A stretch of 64,000 bases of DNA from Agaricus subrufescens (GCA_029945375.1 CM057066.1:744001-808000); one strand, 5' to 3'; counted from the stretch's first letter, positions 1-12,187 are shown. Numbers and translations: made by a program. The notes: generated by a model from the letters alone, not told the origin.

Positions 1-670
1 GTCGCATCTAGAGAAAGTGCTGAGACACAGCCAAGAATTAATAATCACATCGCAATTCAAAATATGAGTAAGCCGTATCGTCGTGGTTAACCAAAATTGG
101 ACCAGAACCCGCGTAATAACACCGACTTTTGTACAAGTCGGCATCGAAGGTGACGCGTACGAAAAAAATTGAGAGCGGCAACAGTAGCGTAGGGAAAAGA
201 GATTGATAACAATGACAAACACATGCTCGCCGCTTTAATTTGTATCGGGGTGTTTGCACGAGAGACCGGATCGCAGCGTCTGGAAAATGGCAACTTGGTG
301 AGCTAATACATCCAGTAACACAAAGACTATAGTAGTGATTACAAAAATATCTTTCACTAGCGTCTATAACCTAAATTTGACAGTCTTCTTGGATTCTGTC
401 AAGGTACGAATTTCTACTGAACTTCACCTGATGGTCTGCGTCGTCTATCGACATAGATACTGCATCCCGACATTTCAATTTTGGAGACCCATGCCCAGGA
501 TGAAATGGTCCTAGCTGTTCAAAAGACAAAAACCTTCGAGCCAATGTCACAGAACTTTTCAATTTGATAGATATCGGAAAGACTAATATTACACGCCGGT
601 GAAAAAAAATTAGACTGTTGTTACGGGTTAGTAGAAAGTATTGGACAACGTCAGGTGACGTCCGCGTTGA

Positions 671-1633
671 TTAATCATAGAAAACTAAAGCTCGCAACTC
701 GATAGATTCTCGGAACGGAGCATCTTTGGGGGTCGTAGGATCCTGGAATCCTGTATGCGGAGTAAACACCGCGACACTACCATCTTGCACAGAATCAAAA
801 CTGATTCCGCTCCATCAGTATCCTCAACCGAATGACGAAATAATGAGACAAACCATTTGATCAATACCGTCTCGTCCGGATTCATCGCGCGTTGATATTT
901 CCATTGATGCTTTGGGTTATACTTCACACCCATCGTCTCCCCAATATAAGTCTCAAAATCAAGTTGAACGGGGAAAAGGTCGTTTTCTGCGTCAACGCTT
1001 CGATAATCACAAAGCGCCAATGGGTTATCAATCGCTGGGTTTCCGATGGGTCTCCAGAGATTAATTATTTGGAAGCGGCGTTTGAGAAGATCGTCTGCCT
1101 CCTCGGGAACGTGGCGCCGGACACGAGTGATAGAAGCGGCTGTAGTTTGATCTACGTGTGCCAGGGCTACTGGTTGGCGGCGGCTTGTCGATTCCTTTTC
1201 TTCCGGGCGGCGAAGGCGATGGGCTATTAAAACCCTTAGTCAGGATAGATCCAAATCACGGACGACTGAAACACTTACTGTGGTCAAACAGAACGACACG
1301 AGGTGCGCCAGTGACCTCCTTTATGAGTTCAATACTTTCCGTGTAGTAGTCACCCTTGACTTTATTCTCGTCCAAAAAGTCATTTGCAGAGAGCTTAGTG
1401 GGCCGTCTATGAAACTGGAATCCTGCAGTATCCAAGGTGTAAAGGTTTTCCTTTCCACGAATGTTTTCAATGGGCACGCCCTCATGCTCCTCCAGGTCAT
1501 AATTCTTCTCTATCTCCCCGGTCGCCGGATCAGCAACGGTTTTAGATCGGGCTTGAGACCCATCCTTCGGCGGTAACGAGTATTTGATTTGGGCAGTGAC
1601 TCCGTTTACGCTGGTAGAAAGAGTAGATGACAT
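671..1633 (-). CDS. CmcJ/AsaB-family (GA4-desaturase-like) oxidoreductase
   Basis: Three exons read on the minus strand: 1633-1279, 1223-854 and 800-671. Joined they give 284 residues and a stop at 671-673. Both introns are GT-AG (56 and 53 nt). Family hallmarks appear in order: FDHT (completed across intron 1), an AHVDQT motif followed by a basic stretch, INLWRPIGNPAIDNPLALCD, an aromatic-rich YNPKHQWKY, IKCFDS (completed across intron 2), and a C-terminal PHTGFQDPTTP...RESIELRALVFY. These are the conserved blocks of the fungal CmcJ/NvfI/AsaB group, iron/2-oxoglutarate-type hydroxylase or desaturase relatives often found in secondary-metabolite loci. His and Asp in HVD are the expected metal ligands. 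The substrate cannot be read from the sequence. The ATG at 1633 was chosen because the N-terminus then starts MSSTLST, right before the conserved region. The gene looks intact and has no obvious biosynthetic partner beside it. Confidence 0.85.
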
Positions 1634-4426
1634 GGCCGTGAAGAGTTCTTGTTTGGAACGTGTTGATCTACTTCTGCTTATATACTTGGCTTGCTGACAG
1701 AGAATAAAGGTAGAAAGTCTTACAAAGAATACGCAAATGAATACGCAATCTCTGGTGCGGTTAATAATACCTGATACTATATTCGGACTCCAGGTCCTGC
1801 TGACAAAGATTTGAGGGGAGCTACGAACGCCCATTGCACTGCGGAGGTGGAGATCTGGTAGATTTTCCTTGGAGTCACTGGAGTGCTGAGTAGTGTGAGT
1901 TGGCCACTGAATGGAAACCAAGTTATGGACTGGCGACGTTGAACCTATCCATGCACGAATGTCCGAGGAACGAGGTTAAGATTTTTCTTGAGAGCCAGGA
2001 GAGGCAATGGCCCAAGAAGAGGATGTTAATGGCGAGCACATTAACGTTTGACGGAGGTTTTGTTCCTTATGATCTGAAACCAAATGAGCGCATAGCTCAT
2101 GCAAAAGACGAGGCTCCGAGACAAGTTCTCCTTTTGTCCTATCGATATAGCCACATTCAAGGCGAGGGATATAATCCTAAAAGCATACCTTTAGGCTGGA
2201 CTGTCACAATGACACCTTAAGAATCCCGGGTGCTCCCCTCAAATCAATAAAACCTCGATAGAACCTCTTCTAAGGATTCGATCGAAAGATGATCGATGAT
2301 CAGATGGACCAAGGATAAACTCGACAAGGCATCTTGGAAAAGGTGGACAAAAGCGGCGACAAGAGTTGATCAGCGCTCGCTATATTTGGACGAATGTGAG
2401 TGTGACTACTAGAAAGTTGTTGAGTTATTTTGTCAAGCTGCTGCGCAATTGAAGTTGCGATAACGGATAGATAACGAAATATCGTTCCAAAGTTATGGGT
2501 CTCTGTGCTGTGTAGGCAACGTTCGTGGAGTCAGAGAGAAGACTCTCACTCCTCAACTCGAGGTGACCAACACCAAGATAAAAGAAGCACAGACTGGCGA
2601 CTGATGCACACGTCATTCGTCATGCGACAACGGTGAGCTAGCTCCTTGAACGGTTGATAACAAATCTAGAAAGATTCCGAAATCTTATTTAAAAAAAAAA
2701 CCAGTGTTATAAGGACGTACTTTGAAGTTTGAACTACCGCGATTTAACGGAATAGTGGTGTTGGATTTGATAACCAGAACGTCATAGAAGTACACACCAG
2801 CAGTTGTCATTACAATTCGGAAGCTCATTTCAATGTAATTGAAGGGATTATATAAGAGCGAACAAAATAGCGAGCCGATGACGGGCGCAAGATGGGTGGC
2901 GTGTTGGGTAGTTGTGGAGTCAGAAGCCAAAGAAGCTGTACAACGCTTTCACCAGAAGGACGAGAGCCTGTCACCCCCTGTCACGTCACACTGGTAAACA
3001 TATACATTGTTTGGTCAGCTCTACGGTGGAAAGCCGCTTCTTTCATGGGCTTCTTCACTCTTTTCAACACCAAGGCGCATTACTAAAGGAAGAATTTCCA
3101 CACGTGAACAGGAAACACATTGTCGACTTGACCATTCAACATGAAGTTATGTTACTTAAAATACGATAATGAGATAAAAACTTGCGTCATAGATCCATAT
3201 CTGACAATGACAATATACATACTAGGATAAAGAACCCACCACCCGAACTAAAACCGGTAACACCACGTCCGGGGTAGAGCCAAAATCGGATAAACTTTGT
3301 GAGATCACGGAAAATCAACAACAAACGTCATAACTGATAAATATATACCATACCGTTATACGCTATACGTTAGCCCGCTTAATTAATGCCAAAAAAACAG
3401 CCAAGCGAACTCTTATTTGGTTTTCAGTCACCAAAACGTGTTGCCCCCCCAAAAAAAATGAATTCTGCTATGTAAGGACTATGAATTGAAAAGAAGAGGT
3501 GATCGTGAAAACACCGCACATGTAGGTAAGTGCTGACTACTGTTTGACCGATAATGCGACCCTAGCTGGTCATACTATTAGCCGTTCATATTTCCATCAG
3601 ATCACATAGTCTATAATCAAGCCACCAAAAATGTCAATGATAAGAAAGAAGGATACCACAAAGGGATGGATGAAACAAAAGCTAGCATCAGCCACAGATA
3701 AAGAGAAAAAGCATTATCAAAACGAAACGTGAATATAGCCGACTGACGTTTTGACTAAAAAACTAGCGGAACGGAAGTGGGGGAAAGGGGTCTAGAAAGG
3801 CCTAGAAAAGAAATGACGCACACAACTTTCCACGAGTCACGATTATGCAGCGCGCGGCCTCCCGACGACGGCCCCCGCCCCCCCAAAAAAAAGGTAAAAA
3901 TCGACTCCTATCAGAACCCCCCTAGTCCACGAGGCGCCTATAACAGATGTCCCAGAACCCTTTTGGCTCTCCGAAACAACCAGTTCACCGCACGACTGTG
4001 GAACACTATGAGGGAACATTGGAAGTCGCCAAAAAAAAAAAAGAAAAAAAGAAGCTTGTGCCAAAAGGGGGATCGAAAAAAAAAAGATATTCGTCTTGAA
4101 ACCGATAATGCTGTAATCTTCTTTTGATGTCTAAGTATAGCTAAATGAGCGACCCATTTCCGGACAGGCGTGTTTGATTGCAAGTCGAGTTTGGGTGGAG
4201 TGGAGTGGGTAAAATGATTGCTTGATTAAAAGTACAATGAGTTTGCAAGAGCGACGTAAGGCTGCGGTAAAAAAAACAAAGAAACCAAATCAAAAAAAAA
4301 AAAGACAGCGGGGTATAGTGCCAGAACCCATTCTACAAACCAAAAGAAACAGTTAATCACGGGTCAAAAGGAAATAGAGAAATACATCTACACACTAAAG
4401 ATTTACGACCAAAGTCCATGAGTCGG
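1634..4426. other. Intergenic stretch, no supported gene
   Basis: About 2.8 kb without an ORF that shows splice-supported extension, family motifs or coding-like composition. It holds several A-rich homopolymer runs (near 2690, 3450, 3890, 4030, 4080 and 4280). Short ORFs exist on both strands but look random. It presumably contains the promoter of the CmcJ-like gene and the 3' flank of the small gene at 4427-5117. Confidence 0.5.
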
Positions 4427-5117
4427 TCAACATGATAAGCATCTTTCCGCCGAGTACGCCGTCCATCCTACCATTCCAAGAACGAACCAACCAACCAAAA
4501 GCAAAGAAAAACACAGAACACACACCAATCAACCGCTATCCAAACCAACCAGAGAGAGAGAAAAAAAACAACTCACCCCGATTTTCAAGATAACCATCCA
4601 TAGCCTGAAATGCGCACTTTTTCAGTTCGCGCTCCAACAACCAAAGATCATCACACTGGAGGACCCCACATTCATGCAACGAAAACACAGCGTCGAGGAA
4701 CCACGACCTCGAACTAAACTCTGACCACTGTCTCTTCTTCTCCACCGTTCTTTCCGGTATAGCCACCGTCTTGAAAATAGGCAAGAGACTGTCCTTTCCC
4801 ACCAAAACGTCGTAGCCTCCTAAGAAATTGACATCGGCGAGCCGGACGACGGCGACGACCAACGGCCACGCAATGATATTTTGAGTCTCGACCTGGAGTT
4901 TCCATTCGCTTGTAGCGGGGTCGGGGGCGACGTGGAAGATGGTGCCACATGATCCGATGGGGAGTTTTGAAGGGTCTGGGACGAAAAAGCTCCAGTCCCA
5001 GGACGCCAGATCGCCACGATAAGAGAGGACGGCGTAGAGGGTGCCGGTGTCGAGCCTGGCGCGGTCGAGCTGCTTGGGGTGGTTGTGCGGGGGGTCAGCG
5101 AGGTCGCCCATGAGCAT
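4427..5117 (-). CDS. Hypothetical ~193-residue protein, two exons
   Basis: The main exon runs 5117-4577 and begins MLMGDLADPP; an in-frame ATG two codons on is equally usable. It ends at a GTGAGT donor (4576-4571). A 41-nt terminal exon at 4467-4427 after a TAG acceptor keeps the frame, total 582 nt, and ends in TGA. The protein is Trp-rich and resembles a compact globular domain: DTGTLYAVLSYRG, then WDWSFFVP, a central IIAWPLVVAVVRLADV segment, and a C-terminal WFLDAVFSLHECGVLQ...DLWLLEREL. The spacing of Trp and Leu resembles uncharacterised Agaricomycete proteins of about 200 residues, but I cannot name a family. No signal peptide or membrane helix is obvious. It lies just downstream of the long gene at 5313-10309 on the same strand. 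A less likely alternative is that it forms the 3' exons of that gene. Confidence 0.55.
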
Positions 5118-5312
5118 GTCCTCGAGAGCAAATCTGCTCCGAACCGCTTCCTCTTAACCCAGCGCACGCTCCCCATTCGGTAATCACGCGCAAAGTCACA
5201 CTCTATCTATATATCCAACTAATACAACATGCCCGTAGTCTACAGCAGCCGCTCCTTCACACTCACACACTTGATCCATATCTCCCCCGGTCGACTAGCA
5301 CCACCCACGTCA

Positions 5313-8300
5313 GCGACAAGTCACACACACGGCAGCGTCCACGTACCTCCGCTCTCTCAGGATCCTGAACACCTTCCGGTTCTCCACCTGCGCCTGGCTC
5401 ACCGGCGCATGGGCCCCACGCACCCGCGGCGGAAATGCTCTCGGTCCACACCGGTCCTGCAGATCGGCCAGGGACTCGTTCGTCCCCTCGGCCTCCACCA
5501 CAATGGTCCCATACCATCCCGGATCAACGCTCACATTATCCGTTCCCGTAATCGGAATCTTCCCGGCCACTGACGCCCTGCTGCTGCTGCTACTCCCGAC
5601 ACTCGGCATTTTCACAGAAGCATGCTTGCTCGGCGGTCGAATCACAAAAGACGATCGATGAACCCATCGCACCACATTGTGATATGCCCCTTGAGGTCTA
5701 TATATAATCCAGTCAGCAAAAAAACCACGAAACCCCCTCTCCCCTCCCCCCCACGAAAAAAAGATCAAACTCACGTTTCTGTACGTACACGATCCTGTAA
5801 TAATTGCAAATTGGCAGCAATCTCGTCTCCCCAAGGGGATACATCCATATGTACAATTGGATTACTTCCCATCGTCCCTGATCGTATCACACGATGAAAG
5901 TATGATGGAGGGAATGCCAAAGCAGGCATGTATTTGGGTAATTCGCCCATCGGCGAATACGTGTAATCCAGATCCTTTCAACGAATCAGAAAAAAGAAAG
6001 CCATTTCCGCTGATCTTCACTCACGATAAGGTAACTTCCATCCCAAACCAATCTCCCCACATTCCCTTCATCACCGACTGCAATATCCCAAATCACATCT
6101 CCCACCTTCAACAGATTTGCAATTCCCGCACGTCTGCACTCCGCCTCGCATTCCAACACACTCTTATCAGACAACCAATCCCCCTCGGGCGAGGGCACAA
6201 ACACCCGCAACAGTGGCGCACGCCTCATCCTATACAGCGGTGATCTAAACGTAATCCCCTGCGGCTGTTGTAGTTGCGATTGTTGGTGCAACGAAGCTTC
6301 CGGTGTTCGATTTTGAGAATTAGAGTGAGAAAATGACGAAAAAGTAGGCGACGGTGCACGACTTGACATCCGTGACGTTGACGGCGGCGAATGGTTCGTT
6401 CCATTTTTAGGCGTATTGGCATTGAATACCGCTTGCTCCTTTTCAGCCTGAGCTCGAAGACGTAATACAACTCTCGTATACGCTCTGGCAGAAGCCGTGA
6501 ACGCACGCACAGTATCCAACACCTCCGGATCACGATCATTAGGATGAATGGATAACGATTGCACGTATAAACCCGCAATGCGAGCATACTCGTGCGTAGG
6601 TGTCGACACGCCCCTCATATAATCACTCAGATCCTACACCACCACATCAATCACAACTCTCAACAAGCACACAAAAAGAAACTTACCTGAAGGGACATTG
6701 ACAAAGGTTCGGGGGATTCCTCCCATCCCCATCTCTGATACCCAACCGGCCTCAAAAACCTCTCCAGAATCTCTTCCCTCAGTTCCCTCTTCTGAACCAT
6801 CAAAACCCTAATCGCCCTCGACACACTAGCAAGTAAACTCCACTCGAAGAAGTTCAAATACTCCAACAACATCTGCAAAAACTCGGGATCCGCAATAAAA
6901 TCTGTCAACATATACGGTCCACTAATATCCGTAACACGAAGTCGTTCCTTTTCCGTAGCTTTTTCGATGATATCGAGGATGAGTGATGACGGCGGAGAAG
7001 ACATCAGTTGAAGAAAATCCAAAGACAGACGACGTGATTCTCTATCATGAGAGCTGGCCGTAGTGGAACGTGGAGTCGGTGGGTATTCTTGTTCTTGTCC
7101 TTCTATGACATCACCAGTCGTACCGGTTGAATCCGGTATCTGCCCATCAGCCAACACTCCATTCTCCGTCGTTCGTTCTAACGAACTCGCCCTCTTCTTT
7201 TCCTTCTTCTTCCCCTTCCCCTTCTCTTTACGTTTCTCCCTCTTTCCATGTTCTTCCTCCCTGCTTTTGTCTTTCTTTTCTATTCTTCCATTTTCGAGGA
7301 CTTCATCCCCGGGACGAGCAGAAGTCGATTGCGGCGCCTCAGGATCAACTTTACTTGACCGACTGCGTCTCTCCACATCACCATTCAACTCGATTGCAGG
7401 ATCAAGTGATGTCTTCCGAGGTGACGTCGGCGTCATCGGGCGACTGTGTAATATTATTACACCATAAATCAACACAAAAAAATCTTTTCACGTAAAAAGA
7501 CCAACATACCTATTTCGATCTCCCTTCTTATCCTTCTTCAATTTATTACCACTATCATTACTCAACCCTTAATCAATTTCGTTAAAAAAAGCACAACCAG
7601 AATATGAATGCAAGAAACTCACTCATAGCGTGGTCCTCTTCTTCGTTTCGATGACTACCACTAGCCCGTTTATTCTTCAAATCTTCCTCACTTTCTACCA
7701 GCTCTTCAGGTTCCTGCAACGGCGTATTATATCCCGAGTTGACCGGAGAGGAAAATTCTGCTTCTTCCTGCACCCTCGGTGAAGGTTGACGATGTTGATG
7801 AGAAGGAGGTGTCGGCAGAGCACGCTGTTCCGAAGAAACAGCCGCAGATTTCTGTTCCTTCAACGCCCTTTGAGGAGGAGAATCGATACCAGTTGGAGGA
7901 GCAGCAGAAACCGACACAGGTCTAGACAGCGTCGTACGATGATGGTTTTGTTGTTGATGTTCGGATGGCGGCACCGATGGTAGTGACTGCCCAGCCGAAA
8001 CAGATGTCGAAGCCGTTGGCAGGGAAGAATGATTCAATGTAGTTGTTGATGGTGATGGTGCGACAGAAGAAGAAAGACGGCTGGCTTTCGCAACACCTGC
8101 ATTAGCCGACTTTGATTTACTTAATACCGCCGCCGGATTCGAATCATTGTACTGCGGTGAGTCTAAACAACCCGCCGCGTGCAGTTTATAAAGCGTCAAT
8201 ATCCAAAGGGTCGTGCAAGATTAGTGCCGATGGTTTCAGTAATGTTTAAGTAAAAATGCCAAATATGAAAGTTAACTTGGTTAGGACTAGGATTCATTAG

Positions 8301-10309
8301 CCGCATATTTATTACTTACCCTGACGTTGTTGAGTAAACGATGTTGGACGGGACATATTTGGCGTAGGAGGGGATTGCGGTTGAAGCGAAGATCTATTAC
8401 GCTCAGAAGGCGGTGATGGATAACCATTTCGCATCTCAAACTCATGTGGAATCTCCGGTAACTGCGACATACGGAACGCATCACTACCACGATCGTTATT
8501 GCTATGGTGGCCATTAGACTTGACGTTCATGGGATCTTGATGATGTCCATTCATAGCCTCCTTCGCAGCAAAAATCCGAGGTTTGTTTGGGCCTGGCAAG
8601 GGTTCAAGATATCAGCATCACCCGGCCTGATTCCCGATCGCTATAAATAAGTATACGTGCCTGGTATAGCATTGTTTACCAATTGCGGGCGAGGGACAAG
8701 CGCTGGGTTCGTTTGAGCCTGTCGCACAGGAGACCTTTTACGCCTCGACGTTGATGTGGTCTTAGAGGGGTTTTGTGCCTCAGGAGGAACCTGCGGGAGA
8801 GCTTTTTGCCTCTTTGATGGTGTTTTCGGCGGCGATACGGGCGTAGCAGATGACCTTGGTATATGCGTACTTGGTGCAGGCGGAGACGTTGGAGCGCGGC
8901 GGGGTTGGGAATTCGGCGGGTGCTGAGGAGATGGGGTATGTTTTTCATTACGTATCTGGGGTTGTTTTGCAGTGTTATTGGGTGGGAAGGAATTATTCGG
9001 AGGAAGGGTAGATGATCGTAGCGACGCCCTGATTGACGACACGGTCCCTTGTTGCGCGCTGATATTAATACCCATGTCGTTATCGGGTGGAGTGGGGACG
9101 CTAGTGGGAACAGAGGGAGGGTGGGATATGGGCGGCAGACTAGAAGGGGGCTATATCATTTAAATATGAAAGGCAAACACATCGTGGTTGACAAAGAAAA
9201 AGAGGCGAGCTGGGTTGGTAAGAGCTTAATGATGTCATGTAGACAGTCTCTCACCGGGATTGGGGTGCTGCTCGACGAAGCATGCTGTTGTTGAGGCTGA
9301 GGTTGTTCCGTTGACTTTGAGTTGAGGGAGTCTGGAAGGATATCCGCAAACAACTTGTCACTGAATTCCTGATGGAGAGAGGATGCGTCAGATGGGGTTG
9401 ACGGCCGATAGTAAAACAAGATGAAGGGGTCTGGCAAGATTCGAGGTCGGACATGGGCAGGAGAGAACGTATAGGCTTGTGCACAAGGGACGAGGAGTGA
9501 ATTTACGAGGGAGCTTCAGCCCCCTGTGACGAGCTTCTCCCGCAGACAGAGACTCCGGAGAGTTAATCATAGGGACGGAGAGTCAGGATGACAGAGATGA
9601 AGAGGGAGATTTTCACGGCATGCGAATCTCTGGAGGATTAACCTCTGCCGTAGAGAACGATGGACGCCTAGGAGGGGGGAAGATAGGGGGGAGCGATCCA
9701 AGGGAAACTCACCTGGAATAAGGCTATCTCGGGAGGAAGGTCGATCAAGAGACTATGGCGGTCTTGGTCATCGACAGTCAGGCTGGGAGCGGGATCGGCG
9801 TTGGCAGGAGGGCTGGGAATGGGGCCGCCGCTGCTCGGTTCTGCGCTCGGCCCACGAGGCTGCTGCGAGGGGGCGTCGGCGGGCAGGCGGTCGTTGTCGG
9901 GGCGTGGGGGTGGTGGAGCACGGAACGAACGCCTGTAAGCGGTATACGGATCACCTCCAGCGGGATGACTGACAGGAGCCAAAGGCTGTTGGGCAGGCAG
10001 CGAATGACGAGCGTCCTTGACTTCCGAGCCGGCTGCATACCCATGATCGCTCGCATACCCCCCTCCGCGCGGCTGCTCGTAGCTCGAGGGGGGCGGGGCA
10101 TTGGCCGCGCGACGCCGCGACTGTGGAGAGGGGGGCGCGGCCTGACGCTGGAAGTGGACAGACGCAGAGTCCTTGCGCGCGGCGTTGAGGGACATGGGGC
10201 CAGAGACGACGACCTTCTGGGGGTCATCAGGGGCCGCGGGGCGAGTGAAGAGCGGGGACGACGTCGGCGAGGCGTCTTTCTTGGATTTTTTGCGAAGGAA
10301 ACCAGCCAT
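5313..10309 (-). CDS. Large conserved fungal protein of unknown function, low-complexity N-terminal half
   Basis: About nine exons join into roughly 1,300 residues. The ATG at 10309 gives MAGFLRKKSKKDASP and exon 1 ends at 9713 before GTGAGT. Later exons lie near 9380-9260, 9145-8660, 8600-8320, 8200-7620, 7560-7510, 7440-6690, 6640-6030, 5965-5775 and 5705-5345. The N-terminal half is Pro/Ser/Gln-rich and probably disordered, followed by a Lys/Glu block (near 7200-7300). The C-terminal half is ordered and typical of a conserved domain: GPYMLTDFIADPEFLQMLLE, then YLNFFEWSLLASVSRAIRVL, DLSDYMRGVS, EYARIAGLYVQSL, LLKVGDVIWDIAVGDEGNVG, GSNPIVHMDVSPWGDEIAAN and AYHNVVRWVHRSSFVIRPP. The pattern matches a protein I know only as conserved and uncharacterised (sometimes called cytoplasm protein) in fungi. 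The 3' end is uncertain: reading on gives a stop at 5313, but a GTACGT donor near 5344 may lead to a short last exon. One internal intron seems to use a GC donor. Confidence 0.7.
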
Positions 10310-11100
10310 CGCGGAACGAGAGAACAGCTGCCTCGAGGAGCGTGGAGGTGCAAGACTACTGCCAGTCCATAAATGGCAACCCTCTTCGCGTCTGAAAAAA
10401 GAAAACAAACATCGACCCTGTCGCGAGCCTAGCCTCGATTTATGGCCGACACTGCTCGGACTCCTCCACGCTATTGTTCTCTCCTCGAAATCCGCAGTCA
10501 CACGCGTGATTCGTCGCCCGAGGTCGAGGTCAGAAGGATCACAAAACAGAGTACGCGGATCAGCTCTTCCATATTGCTTGGCCGTCGGTGTATCCCACCC
10601 GAAAAGACAACACCATGATCACCTTCAACTCCGAGGGTGGGGCCTCTAGGCTCTCGCTTTTCATCAGCAGGAACCAACAGGCCAACGACTTGACCCGACC
10701 TCGAGTACGCTTTGCTTCGACCCCTATACACAGAGCCAATCACACTGAGTATAATCTCTAGTTGGGCGACAGTACCTCGTTCAGGCAGTGACTATCCTCA
10801 CTTGGCGCTTTCCCACACAGAATATCAACAACGTATCCCATATCACTCATACACAGCCGCCCGAAATATTTCTAACGCCGCGCGTCTCAACCTCTACCCG
10901 AAAACGAACACCAGCAGTGGGTGTCTTTTGTTCGGATGATCAACCTAGACGTCGGCGAAGAAGAGAAAGAGCTTGTCAAAATGTCATGCTTTTAAACGCC
11001 CAGCAAGAATGTGACCAGTTCCAAGCCAGCTGTCAGTACCTCGTCCTCGGCCGCATCAGCTCTCCTCAAGCTCTCAAACCAGGTTCGTGTAAACCTATAA

Positions 11101-11157
11101 TGGATGACTTGCCGCAGAATAAAAATATTTTCTAGATATTTTTTCTTGTACCAGAAA
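11101..11157 (+). repeat. Left arm of an inverted repeat
   Basis: Begins TGGATGACTTGCCGCAGAAT and continues through an AT-rich AAAAATATTTTCTAGAT core. The reverse complement of 11735-11784 begins TGGATGACTTGCCATAGAAT and continues AAAAACATTTTCTAGAT. The match extends over about 45-50 bp with few mismatches. Weaker similarity seems to continue outward (TTCGT, TGTCAG-TAC). Confidence 0.65.
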
Positions 11158-11734
11158 GGAAATTCATATGATTGCCTATCATGCCGGAGGCCGAATCGGG
11201 TATTCGGCCAAGCGGATCTTAAATTCCATGTCATTCTAGTTTATTATCTAGAAGAGGTCCCCCCCCCCCTCTAGACTATACCGTCGTTCTAGACAGGGTC
11301 TTTACCCCATTCAATATACCATCGGAGATTTGCTCGCTGGCTCATTGTAGGTATGGACGCATGCAGATTCTGATTGCTGTACAGTGTTTGCCAGAGTGTT
11401 CCTTGACTTGGATTTGGCATAAGGTCATCACATAGAAGATATCATCACTATCCTGCTCAACGTTGATTCTTGATGAAGTGTTTGGTCGCATCGGCATAAA
11501 TAACTTGGGCTGCACGTGCCAATATTGTGAGTCCTTCATCCTTGTCACCCATCTCCTGCATACACAGGAACAGAAGGTCTTGAGGGAGCATGGATTGCTG
11601 GTAATTGATAAGATGTTGATGTACTAGTTGATGGCTCTTACTTCACGATCACGTTATTTTGATGTACTGACTCTTTATTCTACAGGTTATGGTTGGCATC
11701 GCGCCGAAAAAAAAGTGCGGAGATAAAATCATTT

Positions 11735-11784
11735 CTTCTAAAAAAAAATCTAGAAAATGTTTTTATTCTATGGCAAGTCATCCA
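11735..11784 (-). repeat. Right arm of the inverted repeat
   Basis: Inverted counterpart of 11101-11157, about 690 bp outside to outside. On the minus strand the arm lies inside an open stretch (residues WMTCHRIKTFSR), so the pair could be two inverted pieces of one decayed gene rather than transposon termini. No target-site duplication or transposase was recognised. Confidence 0.6.
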
Positions 11785-12025
11785 ATCTGATATCTGACGA
11801 AAACAGAGCTCTAACTCCGCAAAGTTTGTACCTGACATAATTTCCAGCGCCGCGATCACGACGAGCATTTTCGGGCCCCGCGCCATGCTCGCAGTACTAT
11901 TCGTCTCAAGAATAAGCCGCTTCCACCTTCCTCGCCTTAACTTTTTCAACTCTTTATCTGGTAAAGACAAATTCCGCCCGTCGCTCTACTACTTCACATG
12001 TCACACCTGACCCTGTTTTCTGACA

Positions 12026-12187
12026 ATGTTCCGAAGTTCCCTAGTCGGCTCCGTCGCCCACATTTATCGCCACTTCCGTAAGGCCGCCCTCATCAAGGGT
12101 CTCGACCCGGCGAACTCCGCTAAATTCAAACTGTCGCCCTTCCCTCAACAGATGTTTTCCAAATTCTCGAGAAGTCTTCGAACCTAA
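12026..12187 (+). CDS. Small ORF, 53 residues, upstream partner of DUF6533 copy 1
   Basis: Reads MFRSSLVGSVAHIYRHFRKA at its start, continues with an ALIKG-type motif and ends at TAA 12185-12187. A related ORF lies at 15002-15148, with shared positions MF.GS.AS.A..Y...RK.A.IKG..P..S. Both sit about 450 bp upstream of the ATG of a DUF6533 gene, on the same strand (444 and 455 bp). The N-terminus is amphipathic and basic, as in mitochondrial targeting sequences, but I recognise no family. It may be a real small gene, a first exon, or a conserved relic of the duplicated unit. Confidence 0.35.
   Translation: MFRSSLVGSVAHIYRHFRKAALIKGLDPANSAKFKLSPFPQQMFSKFSRSLRT

Larger units (their letters stand above)
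10310..12025. other. Intergenic region with inverted-repeat remnants
   Basis: No intact gene is recognised. The first part is the upstream region of the long minus-strand gene. A C9-type homopolymer lies near 11262. Two inverted ~50-bp blocks are listed separately. A minus-strand ORF over 11970-11680 overlaps the right-hand block and reads like a decayed coding fragment that I could not assign. Confidence 0.5.

Noticed and set aside
38..293. Two overlapping minus-strand ORFs at the left edge
   Set aside because: They overlap in different frames, no splice signals link them to anything and no family was recognised. A terminal exon of a gene is possible but unsupported.
1900..2220. 106-codon plus-strand ORF
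   Set aside because: No motif, no homology pattern and no intron support; it sits immediately upstream of the CmcJ-like gene on the other strand.
3777..4183. ORFs over A-rich tracts on both strands
   Set aside because: Composition is driven by homopolymers (Lys/Phe runs) and the frames overlap on both strands, so they look like chance.
7063..7495. Plus-strand Phe/Ser/Pro-rich ORFs opposite the Lys/Glu-rich exon
   Set aside because: Antisense shadow of a low-complexity coding exon.
9755..10372. 205-codon plus-strand ORF opposite exon 1 of the long gene
   Set aside because: It is the antisense shadow of a GC-rich, Pro/Ser/Arg coding exon; Arg/Gly-rich with no motif.
11680..11970. 96-codon minus-strand ORF
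   Set aside because: Overlaps the right arm of the inverted repeat and shows no complete domain; treated as a possible relic only.
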